Positions 32,733 to 42,611 of a stretch of DNA of 64,000 bases are shown here, piece after piece. This stretch comes from Haberlea rhodopensis (lineage: Eukaryota; Streptophyta; Magnoliopsida; Lamiales; Gesneriaceae). A program made the position numbers and the translations under genes. The first letter of the stretch is position 1. Each line of letters opens with the position of its first letter. The stretch lies in the NCBI GenBank assembly GCA_907163345.1, contig CAJQUN010000935.1, positions 62,001-126,000 of the forward strand. Reading direction: 5' to 3'. Below the pieces are notes generated by a model. It made no database searches, was not told the origin of the DNA, and worked only from the letters and a program-made list of their open reading frames with translations.

Positions 32733-34379
32733 ATGGCTAATCTAGCAAATGAGTTTGCTCAAGGTCAATCGACAAATCACCCTCCGCTTTTCACGGGTGA
32801 TAACTACGGTTATTGGAAGAATATAATTTCTCTATACATCCAATCCGTAGATTATGATCTATGGAAAATCATAGTGAAAGGTCCACATATTCCTTTAAAG
32901 GAAGTTGGGGGAATTAGTGTTCCCAAAGAAATGGACGATTTCAATAGAGCGGATATGATATTAATTTCACAAAATGCTAAAGCGATTAATATTTTGCATT
33001 GTGCCTTAGATATGAAGGAGTACAACCGGATCTCGATGTGCTCAACGGCTAAGGAGATATGGGACAAATTGCAAATTTGTCATGAAGGAACCAACCAAGT
33101 GAAGGAGACCAAGATTGATCTCCTACAACTCAAATATGAGACATTTGAGATTGAGTCCGGAGAAGAGGTGGATTCCATGTTTAGGAGGCTCACCCTAATT
33201 ATCAACGAGCTTGCTCAACTTGGAGAGAAGTATCCTCCAAAGCAAATATGGAGGAGAGCACTAAGAGCCTTACCAAAGGAATGTGATGCCAAGAGGACGG
33301 CCATCATCGAGTCCAACAAAGGGGAGAACGCATCTTATGATCTTGATGAGCTCCATGGCACATTAGTGACTCATGAGCTTGAAGTTGCCACAAGAAGAGA
33401 AGTAAAGGAGGAGGATAGATCCAAAAGAAATGAGATCGCTTTGGTTGGAAGGAAATACCATTCCGATGATGAAGAAGATGATGATGATGAAGAGTTGATG
33501 TTGTTCACAAAGAAGTTCAAGAAGCTCTTCAACAAACATAGCAAGTCAAAGACCTCAAATGCTACCAAACAAGAATCCAAACATGAGGTAACTTGTTATA
33601 ATTGTCAAGAAAAAGGCCATTATGCTAACAAATGTCCTAGGAAGAAGAATGAGGACAAAGGCAAGAAGAAGGCGTTTATAGCCACATGGAGTGATAGCGA
33701 CTCCGATGAAGAAGAAGCCACCAATCTTTGTTTAATATCTCTTGGAGATGAAGGAGATGAAAGCGACGATGAGGTACCTTCATTTGATGAACTTTTAGAG
33801 TCTTATAATGAACTTATTGATGCTCTTGGCAAAACCAAGATGAGTAACAAATTACTCAAACTTGAGATTGCTAAGAAAGATGAAGAAAATAATTCATTGA
33901 AAAATGAATTAAATTCTTTAAAGATATCATTTTGCAAATTTAGTGAAAGTAGTAAAAAGATGAATGAATTGCTTGGCTTGCAACATTGTAGCTTTGACAA
34001 AGCTGGGTTAGGCTACTCAAGCAAATCAAAAACCTTTTCTAGCTTGTTGGCCAAACCAAAGCACAATTCTCCTACTTGCACTTATTGTTGCAAAGATGGT
34101 CATATTAAGAATAAATGTAGGTTTGCTAGAATCCAATACCAACCTAATAAGAGGTGGAAATGGATTCCAAAAGTGCCTTTGAAAGTTAACCCTCAAGGAC
34201 CCAAAAATCAAATGGGTACCAAAGTTCCTCCTATTGTAAATTTATCTTGTAGGAACAAAAATGGAATGGAGGATGAAGGGCCAAGCAACTCAAAGGAGGA
34301 GTTTGTATTATTCACCACTATAGAAGAGGCTCGAGGCGTTGGACCAATGACAAGAACGAACTCTTGTCATCGAGGGTAA
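32733..34379 (+). CDS. SIRE-like gag protein with two zinc knuckles
   Basis: 548 residues from the ATG at 32733 (MANLANEFAQG); a TTG 30 nt upstream is in frame but not a likely start. UBN2-type gag core (GDNYGYWKNIISLYIQS, AKEIWDKLQICHEGT, LLQLKYETFEIESGE) spans about 20-230. An acidic low-complexity stretch (DDEEDDDDEE), zinc knuckle CYNCQEKGHYANKC (about 290), a coiled coil (about 350-410), and a second knuckle CTYCCKDGHIKNKC (about 455) follow. It would form the nucleocapsid and package RNA. The frame ends where the protease of full SIRE elements would begin. The frame is intact, consistent with selection for gag in a parasitic element. Confidence 0.9.
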   Translation: MANLANEFAQGQSTNHPPLFTGDNYGYWKNIISLYIQSVDYDLWKIIVKGPHIPLKEVGGISVPKEMDDFNRADMILISQNAKAINILHCALDMKEYNRISMCSTAKEIWDKLQICHEGTNQVKETKIDLLQLKYETFEIESGEEVDSMFRRLTLIINELAQLGEKYPPKQIWRRALRALPKECDAKRTAIIESNKGENASYDLDELHGTLVTHELEVATRREVKEEDRSKRNEIALVGRKYHSDDEEDDDDEELMLFTKKFKKLFNKHSKSKTSNATKQESKHEVTCYNCQEKGHYANKCPRKKNEDKGKKKAFIATWSDSDSDEEEATNLCLISLGDEGDESDDEVPSFDELLESYNELIDALGKTKMSNKLLKLEIAKKDEENNSLKNELNSLKISFCKFSESSKKMNELLGLQHCSFDKAGLGYSSKSKTFSSLLAKPKHNSPTCTYCCKDGHIKNKCRFARIQYQPNKRWKWIPKVPLKVNPQGPKNQMGTKVPPIVNLSCRNKNGMEDEGPSNSKEEFVLFTTIEEARGVGPMTRTNSCHRG

Positions 34380-35092
34380 AATTTACTTTTTACATGTTAA
34401 AAGAGCAATTCAAAATTTAATTGGCACAAATTAATTGTGACCAATAAATATGAAGCTCAATATTCATTGGTAGTAAAATGCATAACCCCTTAGCATATGC
34501 ACATATAAATTATTTTGATGCATGATTCTTGCTTATCTCTTTTTGGTATATATATCTTGATATGCCTAAAATTCAAATTTGAATATGCAATGTGGAAATT
34601 TGCAATTATATGTTTTGTTAACTTATCTAATAATGCTTTGATATTTTTAATGTTTATTGGGCATAAGTGCATGAACTCATGGTAGAACATATGCACACTT
34701 TGCAAAATTTAGAATTCATTGTTGATTGCCTTAAACGCATGTTTTTTTTCATCTCATTGATTAAATCTTATGTTTATTACATGCTTGATGAGGATCATGT
34801 GTAAATTGTTGAAATATGGCTATGTGGCAACATATAATTGAACTATGTTTATTTAAATTTTGTGCTTTTTGATTATCACAAAAAGGGGGAGAATTTTGTG
34901 ATAAACTTGAACCTTAATTCATGCATAGTTTAAGGGGGAGAGCTTGAGTATGCATGGTTTGAGGGGGAGAGTTATTTGCTTGATTAACTTGTAGTGTATG
35001 CAATTGTTAAGGGGGAGTTATTTTTACTCACATTTCATGCATATTACTTATTCAAGTTTATCAAGTTTTGTGATCATCAAAAAGGGGGAGAT
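34380..35092 (+). other. Non-coding 3' interior of the gag-only element
   Basis: About 700 bp without a conserved frame. GGGGGAGA-type purine blocks recur at 34885, 34932, 34970, 35010 and finally 35083-35092, the last being the functional polypurine tract by position. Confidence 0.7.
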
Positions 35093-36907
35093 TGTTGAGC
35101 CTTAAACGCATGGTTGCGTTTAACGCGTTAAATCCCCGGTTAATCTTTGAGTTTTGATGATCAACAAAACTTGCATTTGTTATACTAATATGTCTACTTA
35201 GTGTACAGGGTTATATTGATAAATTGGTTGGGAAGACCAATGGAAGAGAACCCAAGTTATACAATAACATATGCGAGTTCATATGACAAGAGGTGATTTT
35301 TATCAAGGAATCTATTGAGCTTGGACGAGAAGGAATGACATCTATGAACAACCAATTTAAGTGTTCAACATGTGTGGAATGATGTTGGAACAATTTCTTA
35401 TGATGGGATGAAGACCCACAAACCAATGGTCCGTTGGTGGGCAAATTCGTATAGAAGCCAATTGGAGCGCAGTGCAATGTTTTGATTATATCTCTTGGCT
35501 CGATGCTCCGAACAAGGTGAATCCAAAGAGGTTGGAAAGAAAACTCAATATTCTAGATTTCATATTCGAACATCTCAGTCCAATTCGGATTGCATCATGG
35601 AGCAAAATGTCATGGAAGTCATAACAAGTGCAGATTGTAGCAAGGTTTGAGCGACTGTAGAATTTTGGGCATAACTTCTTCATACCTTAATGAAATGCAA
35701 TGAAATTTTGTACACACCTAGCTAAGAGGAAGAGCTACAACTTTTTGTTTACCACTTTTCCCAGAAATGAGCTTAAGATGGTCGAATAGTGCAAAGTTTG
35801 AGAGTGCTGAAATCTGGCAGATCACCTCAGGCGATCCGAGCCATGTTGCGCACCATCGACTGAAGCGATGGCACGGTGGGCACGCTGGCGATCAGATCGC
35901 CCCAGGCGATCCAGAATGCTTCCTAGGCCATTTTTTTGAAGGGCGATCGCCCCAGGCGATGCACGGAACGCCCGAGGCGATCCAGAACTTTACCTACGGC
36001 CTTGTTTATCATTGATGATCGCCCCAGGCGATGGGGAGATCGCCCGAGGCGATCTGGGCTAGATTTGACCGTTAAAGGGTGGCGATGGAGATCGCCCGAG
36101 GCGATGTCCGAGGCGATCGAGGCGTGATTCAAGCCTTATGTGTAGCAACGGCTAGTAGGAGCCTTGGGGGCCTCCTACACTATAAATATTAATGCTTTGG
36201 AGCATTTTGAGACAAGAAACAAGCCTACAAACTTCTACAAAGCTTTGATCATTCAAAATTCAAATAGCATTGCAATCTCCATACATTGTTGTTGTATTGG
36301 AGCTTGTAATTCATTCTTTTTGTTAGAGTCTTGTTATCTTCGTGTGAGTACACCGTGAAGGTGTTTGTTGGTTTATTGTAAAGGTCCTCCAACACCAAAG
36401 CAAGTTGGAAAATTGTAAAGTCGCCAACAAGTGAAGTTGGTGCATGTGTTGTGGCTATCCTTGGAGCCCTTAAGGCCAAGAAGACTCGTGAAGAGTGTTG
36501 GTAGCTCGGGAAGAGCTTTGTATACTCGGGAAGAGTATTGTGCTCGGGAAGAGCTTGTGTACTCGGGAAGAGTAGTGTGCTCGGGAAGAGCGTTGTAAAC
36601 TCGGGAAGAGTTGGGTTGTGGCTAACTTGGAGCCCTCAAGGCCAAGATCGTTTATTCTAGTGGAACCTCGGTTGGAGGTTATCTAACCGGGAAGAGGAGA
36701 CGTAGGCGATTCATCGCCGAACTTCTATAACAAATCCTTTTGTTATTTATTGCTTTATTTTTCATTACGCATTTATTTATTTATTCTTTTTATTTATCGA
36801 TTGACTAAAGGCTTCCGCAAGCGCAAAACTCTTTTATTTTTCAAACTCATTTTAAAAAGCTAAAGTATCCAATGAATCTCATTCACCCCCCCTCTTCGAT
36901 TCCAACA
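35093..36907 (+). repeat. SIRE-like 3' LTR
   Basis: 1,815 bp, highly similar to the 5' LTR with scattered substitutions and shorter AGGCGAT array. The same CTCGGGAAGAG repeats lie at 36505-36612. Confidence 0.9.
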
Positions 36908-37017
36908 ACATACCTTAAAATTCAAAAGTTAGCAAAACCTATAACATAACACAAAAATTAAGTAAATGCAATATATACTCAAAAACATGTAAAACTTAAA
37001 TTTTCAAATATTTTTAC

Positions 37018-37195
37018 CTTTGATGAAGTATTTGAGAATTCTTGTAGTAGTAATCTTCCAACAAAAATTATGAGACGAATTAAGAGAAGAGGGGATACAT
37101 TTCTGGGATGGAGAGCGTTTGGATCCGATTGATTGAAGGATGAGGAGATTTTAATGGCAAGAAGATAGGGCTTTCTCGTGACTGACAGGCTATAA
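37018..37195 (-). other. Probable 5' untranslated exon of the MULE transposase gene
   Basis: On the minus strand a leader-like segment ends in a good donor, CATCAAAG|GTAAAAAT (exon end 37018). The coding exon 7.7 kb away begins after an acceptor at 29314. A weak TATA-like TTTATAG lies near 37193. With the solo LTR and gag-only element removed, the intron would be only about 700 bp. This assignment is inference from splice signals and order. Confidence 0.45.
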
Positions 37196-37202
37196 ATTTA
37201 GC

Positions 37203-37350
37203 AGAGAATTCGCATATCAAGATTACGAATTCTCTTTGAATTCGCATTCTCGGTATGCGAATTCATGTTTTTTTTTTAAAAAAAAATTAAATTTTATAAT
37301 TCGCGAAGCTGATATGCGCATTTAAGTAAATTCGCATACCCCATATGCAA
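37203..37350. repeat. Third TATGCGAATTC palindrome cluster
   Basis: Copies of GAATTCGCATA and TATGCGAATTC in both orientations, directly upstream (minus sense) of the proposed MULE leader. Same motif as at 29545-29633 and 30621-30735. Confidence 0.75.
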
Positions 37351-37611
37351 ATTATCATAGAATTGTAAAGTTTTTAAAACCCCATTATTTCGTGAAGTTT
37401 TTTTCATTTTTATTATATTTAATTAAATTAGCTCGTTCATAGCCTACAATGTCAAAATGTAATATATATTACAAAGCCTGTTTCAAACATTGCCAATATT
37501 TATTTTACAAAATTATGTTTATATAAATAAAAATATATTTTTTATTTCGTTTGATTGTAAATTTATCATTAGTCTATTATATATAACTAAGTTTTTGTTA
37601 ATGTTTATATG

Positions 37612-38451
37612 TGTTACCTCTCTTTTTGGTTCGCTTTGATAACAAATGAATTTATAGGGGAAGGGATGAGCTATTTCGTGAAATCACAGCTTTGGCCGGA
37701 GTCCGGGATGATCCTTTTCCCGTTTAGGATCTCCGGTGATCAATATTGGTTTCTTTTTTAGAGGAGGGCTTCGAGTCCTTCTTCTTGTCAACCATTCTCC
37801 TTTTTATAGGGGGGGGATGCCAATGGTCCAGCCTTGCCGGGGATTCTGGGGACAATATCTGGAACTGAGAGGGGGGGACCACAGACTGGGGACCATCTAC
37901 ATCTGTTACCTACCTCGTACGATCCTTTTGCTCTGGTGCTTCTCTGCGTCCGGGAATATGCTTTTCTTACCCACAGTACTTGACCACCCTTTGATTGGTT
38001 AGTAGGCCTAGCCTTTACTTTAATAGGTGTCCGATTCCTGCAACCCTAGTCCCGGTATACAGGACCACTATAGGTGGCCTCAGCTCGGCTGTCCTGTCCA
38101 ATGGCTGCCCGTCCTTACCTATTGAGGAAACCTCGCCTCAGCTTGGCTGTCCTGTCCCATGGCGGACCGTCCTTACCTCTTGATGTACTTTCTCGCCGCC
38201 CCGGCTCGGAGGCCGCTCCGAGGATTGCGGCTCAGGAACACTAAATAGGGCCCTGCTCGGACACGATAGTGGCAGCTAGCCAGAGGTGATCGTGCCCGCT
38301 ATAAACTCGGGTCGGGCGGCGAGCTCGATGAGGACAGCACGGTATCGGCCCTAACGACTTCCCTTGTTGGTTAAATGGGCCCCCCACTGACCGGGCCCAA
38401 ATAAAGTTCGGATCCTCAAGACCTACTGGGCCTTCAGAACTAGGGATATCA
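37612..38451 (-). repeat. Tat 3' LTR
   Basis: 840 bp, uninterrupted. Compared with the split right LTR it differs by a 16-bp block near 37930 and scattered substitutions. Its antisense side faces the plus-strand extra gene. Confidence 0.9.
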
Positions 38452-38699
38452 TCAGTATCCCCCCCAAGTCAAGATAGAGTAGCGCTGCCTCGACTAATGG
38501 GCTTGTGGCGAACTTTATTGGTTCCTGACCCCGGTCCTTTGATTGGACAACTCCTGGTCCAAGGGTGACAGCTGTCCCGTACCAAACCCTAGTAGGTTGT
38601 CAGGCCACGTGCCCTTATCTGGCGCTCCGACCGTTCAGATTCCTTCATCTGCATCGTTGGTTTGGGCCAGGCTTTCCTCGACCCACACACCATATCTTC

Positions 38700-38706
38700 T
38701 ATAAAT
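38700..38706 (+). promoter_or_regulatory. TATA box of the Tat antisense gene
   Basis: TATAAAT 98 bp before the ATG at 38804, outside the LTR, with a leader-like segment following. It suggests the antisense gene has a promoter separate from the LTR. Confidence 0.55.
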
Positions 38707-38803
38707 TGATGCCCTCGAGTCACTTTCATTCATTTGCGCTCTAGGTCGGATCAATCGCCTCTCCTTACAACCCTGTAAGTCAGCTCTGCTTTCCTTTCTG
38801 TTA

Positions 38804-40805
38804 ATGTCACACTCCACTTCTTCCACTTCTGGTTCTCTCTTTCGAGGGGGGGACGAGGAGGCCGAGGTGTCTGATCTACCCAGCCCCTCGGGTCGGAGGT
38901 CGGATGCTCCCGAGGGAGACATTCCCGAGGTGGCACCCCTCCGACAAGTTCCTCCTAGGGTATTTGATCCCTCTCTCCCCACCTTCGAGGTTCTCGACCC
39001 GAGGAGCCTGGCCCAGGCTGGACTTCCCTGGTACGAGATCCTTGACTCGTGCGTTTCCCCTGAGGCCGAGCACCTTCTCCGTACGTGGTTTATCCCACCG
39101 GATCACGACGTCCGGGTCCCTAGGGCTGGTGAGCGTCCGCATCTCCCCCCGCCCGGGTACTTTCCCTTCTTCCTTGAGCAGCTTAAAATCGGACTTCGCT
39201 TTCCTATCCCCCTTTCTTTCCAGGAGTTCTCCCACTTTCATTGTGTCTCTCTGAGCCAGCTTACCCCCAATTCCTACCAGAGCCTAGTCTCTGTCACTGC
39301 CCTCTTCCGATCCTTGGGTCTGCCTTTCTCCCCTACCCTTCTTAAATATTTTTTTCAGGTTAAGAAAACCTCATCTCCCGGGGTGTTTTACTTTGGTGCC
39401 GGGACCTTTTATAAATTTTTAAACAACATCCCGAGCTCCCGTAAGGGATGAAAACAAACCTATTTCTTTGTCAAACCACCTCAACGCTGGGATTGCCCAA
39501 TGGCCTGGCGAGATACCATACCTACCCCCCCGATCTTTGCCCAAAAAATATAAAGAGGACGTGTTCTTCCAAACGGTTATCTCAACCCTTGGGGGTCGGC
39601 GTTTTGATTCAGCTGCCCTGATCAGGGAGGACGTACTCAGGAGTTTTAGGCTGAGCTCCTATCCAGACGTCCCTGGTGGTACGTTCTTCCTATCTGGCCC
39701 CCGCTTATTACATTTATATTTTTTTTTTATGTCTGAGCTTAATCCTTTCTCTTGCAGATAACATGTCTCTTCAGCAGCTGCTATCTACCATGGCGTCTTA
39801 GAAGAAAGCGGGAAAAGGGGCGGCCGGTGCGGGCCCTTCGAGCCAACCCCTTAGCGCCCCCGTTGCCCCCCCAAACCCTCCATTTCCAGTGGCCAGCCCT
39901 CCTCGCGCCGAAGAGGTTAGGGAGGAGACCGGCCTGAGAAAAAGGAAAAGGGACAGAGGCGCAGCTAGGATCCCGACTCGGGAAGAGGTGGCTACTTCCC
40001 CGGTTATTCATGAGATCGACACCCCACCTGCTTCTCCCCCAAGTCATCTATCCGCTGCTCCCGCCGACCCGGGTTCACCGGGGGTACCGGTGGGTTATAC
40101 TCGAGAAGTCAGCCTTATCAACTCTGCCCCCTCAGGTCTATCTGCCCGAATTGTTGAGTGCCTGACCTCCTCCGCTGATCAGCAAGTCTTATCCGAGCTG
40201 AGGTGGAAACCCCTTGCAGAGGAAGGCGTATCTCGGGCCCTATCAGTAAGCTTTTTTTTTTCTTTTTTATTTATTTATATGGAACTGAGCCCCTCTTCCC
40301 CTTTTCTCTGCAGGGCCTAGTGATGATGTGCGAGAGCCTTCGTCGGGGTGCAAGCTACGACCAATCAGCCAGGGACGCGAAGAAAGCAGCGCGGGAGGCC
40401 AAGTCAGAAGCTGAGAATGCTACTGCTAAGTCTGAGGCGGACGCTGCTGAACTAGAGTCTTATAGGGCCTCGGTGATCCGACTACGAGCTGATGTCGAAC
40501 AGCTCCGTGGTGCTCTGGTCGGGAAGGAGCGAGACCTTTCCAATGCCATGGCCGAGCTTGGAAAGGTCAAATCCGAGTTGGAATCCTATGTGGCGGGTGA
40601 ATCAGCCCGACGCGAAGCCTTCATCAAGTCGGAGGAATTTACGCGCATGCTGGCCTCCAAGGCCTTTAAGTTTTTGGACCTCGGTTTCGAGGGGTGCAAG
40701 GGCCAGTTCAAAGCCAAGGGCTTCCCGCCTAGTGACCAGGACCCTGACGACTTCCTGGACCTTAACGCAATCATTGCGAACATCCCTCCCGACTTTATCA
40801 ACTAG
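38804..40805 (+). pseudogene. Antisense extra gene of the Tat element (gypsy-type 'Transposase_28' family), spliced
   Basis: Plus-strand gene opposite to gag-pol. The first block (38804-39700) carries the Transposase_28-type domain (WYEILDSCVSPEAEHL, LKIGLRFPIPLSFQEF, VFYFGAGTF, then FFVKPPQRWDCPMAWR). A likely intron runs from GTACGTTC (39678) to CTTGCAG (39759). The second block (39760-40246) is Pro/Ala-rich with a basic RKRKRDRG stretch. A second intron is GTAAGC (40247) to CTGCAG (40314). The last block (40315-40805) is a long Ala/Glu coiled coil ending in a conserved FLDLGFEGC...FPPDFIN-like tail. Breaks: TGG to TGA after SSRKG (about 39448), a frameshift in a C-run near 39531, and a TAG after MAS (about 39798). 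Function unknown even in the family; such antisense frames are known from Tat/Grande elements. Confidence 0.75.
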
Positions 40806-41235
40806 TTTGACTTGTTCTTAATTTATCCTTTGTATTTTTTTCTTTATTTCCCTTTTACGCTTGTACTGTGCTTCGGAGGCACCACCCTGTAATGAGGTCA
40901 TTTTGAATTTTGATTGTCCTCTCTGAAGCAATTGATTTTACTTGTTAGGAATTGGCTTCCATCGCAACTTTACGAACGTTCCGACCACTTATACCAGCCG
41001 AGCCGTCCCGTGGTTTTACATTGGATTGATCCAAAAAATACAACTTAAAAATAATCCCACGCGTAGAACTGAATGCCGCATAGGGCCGTCGTGCAATAAT
41101 GACTAGAATAATTCTAACAAAATAAAATCTTAAAACAGGGCTAACCTGTTAATCTCCACAGATACTCAACCGTGCAAAAAGGTTTTACTCGACCCGAGCT
41201 CACGAAATAATCCTTACAAGCAGATGATGTCCTCT
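40806..41235. other. Tat interior between antisense gene and minisatellite
   Basis: Non-coding. The first 120 bp look like the 3' untranslated end of the antisense gene. Confidence 0.5.
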
Positions 41236-41700
41236 TGACCTGCGCTCATACACCCGGGCTCTATGATGCAGAGATGACCTGCACTTTTAATTGGTGCCAG
41301 GGCCTCATACACCTGAGCTTTAGTGACAGGGATGACCTGCACTTTTAATTGGTGCCAGGGCCTCATACACCTGGGCTTTAGTGACAGGGATGACCTGCAC
41401 TTTTAATTGGTGCCAGGGCCTCATACACATGGGCTTTAGTGACAGGGATGACCTGCACTTTTAATTTGTGCCAGGGCCTCATACACCTGGGCTTTAGTGA
41501 CAGGGATGACCTGCACTTTTAATTGGTGCCAAGGCCTCATACACCTGGGCTTTAGTGACAGGGATGACCTGCACTTTTAATTGGTGCCAGGGCCTCATAC
41601 ACCTGGGCTTTAGTGACAGGGATGACCTGCACTTTTAATTGGTGACAGGGCCTCATACACCTGGGCTTTAGTGACAGGGATGACCTGCACTTTTAATTTT
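41236..41700. repeat. 58-bp minisatellite, about 8 copies, in the Tat 3' region
   Basis: Tandem units of 58 bp containing CACTTTTAATTGGTGCCAGG and CATACACCTGGGCTTTAGTG, with anchors at 41281, 41339, 41397, 41455, 41513, 41571, 41629 and 41687. Units differ by single bases; the first is the most divergent. Located between integrase and antisense gene, the hypervariable part of Tat/Ogre elements. Confidence 0.93.
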
Positions 41701-41840
41701 GTGACATGGGATTTAAGGGAAAAGTTCATAAAATAACAGTGTTCGTACATGGAATTGAAATAACAACAATAAAATGCCTAGGAATAATATTTTTTGAGGT
41801 GATATGCATTTCAAGGTCTTTTGAGGCGTCGGCCTTCACC

Positions 41841-42611
41841 CTACTCTAAGTAGTACGATCCGGAACTAAGTCTTTGGACTACTTTGTACGGTCCCTCCCA
41901 TCGGGGGTCGAGCTTTCTTACCTCCCCTGCTGGGTTAACCTTTTTGAGGACGAGGTCCCCCACTTGAAAATTCCGGGGTATCACCCTCTTGTTGTAGGCT
42001 TTGACTATCTTGCTGCGGTAAGCCTCCATCCTTATAGCGGCCCTTTCCCTTTTCTCATAGATCAGATCCAAATTCAGAGCTCGGTGTTCCTCATTGTTGT
42101 CATCATATGCTTGGACCCTGGCAGAAGTTTTTCCGACCTCAGCTGGGAGCACGGCCTCCGTTCCATATACCATGCTGAAAGGCGTTTCTCCTATTGGGAC
42201 GCGAGCTGTCGTTCTGTAAGCCCACAACACACTTGGCAGCTCGTCCACCCAATCCTTACCAACCCCGTACAGTCTTGCCTTTAACGCTTGCACAATTGAT
42301 CGGTTGGTGACCTCTGTCTGCCCATTGCTCTGCGGGTAACCCACCGATGTAAAGGCTTGTTCGATCTTCATTTCCTTGCACCAAGCCATTAACCTCTGCC
42401 CCTGGAACTGCCTCCCATTGTCTGATACTAATTTCCTGGGTACTCCAAAACGGCAAACTATGTTCTTCCATAGAAAATCCAGCACATTCTCCTCGGTGAT
42501 CTTGGCTAATGGTTCGGCCTCGACCCACTTTGAGAAGTAATCTACAGCCACCAACAGAAATTTCTTTTGCTTCGGGGCTATCGGGAAGGTCCCACGATAT
42601 CCAAACCCCAT
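41841..42611 (-). pseudogene. Tat integrase, frameshifted from upstream pol
   Basis: Minus-strand integrase core: FLLVAVDYFSKWVEAE (first Asp), LVSDNGRQFQG (second Asp) and YPQSNGQTEVTNRSI (Glu), followed by the GPF/Y-like C-terminus (NFQVGDLVLKK, DPRWEGPYKV). The join to the preceding zinc-finger part is broken by loss of one T within GGACCTTCCCGA near 42590, giving a stop (DIVGPSR*) in one frame and FPIAPKQKK in the other. Two further stops follow YYLE (TAG, and a TGG-to-TGA change in KRPW), where the normal tail would continue to about 41790. Confidence 0.9.

Larger units (their letters stand above)
30823..36907 (+). mobile_element. Gag-only SIRE-like copia element (TR-GAG type)
   Basis: A 6,085-bp element with LTRs 30823-32685 and 35093-36907, target duplication ACATA (30818-30822 and 36908-36912), primer site TGGTATCAGAGCC (32688-32700) and polypurine tract AAAGGGGGAGAT before the 3' LTR. 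Both LTRs begin TGTTGAGCC and end CCAACA. The 2.4-kb interior encodes only gag; protease, integrase, RT and RNase H are absent. This matches the class of terminal-repeat elements with a gag domain, which depend on enzymes from autonomous relatives. It is inserted in the first intron of the decayed MULE transposase. Confidence 0.92.

Noticed and set aside
38635..39241. Minus-strand frames opposite the Tat antisense gene
   Set aside because: The plus strand carries the recognisable domain, introns and TATA box; the minus frames are shadows.
41236..41700. CRISPR-like regular repeats
   Set aside because: Units are contiguous 58-bp tandem repeats without unique spacers, in a plant retrotransposon.
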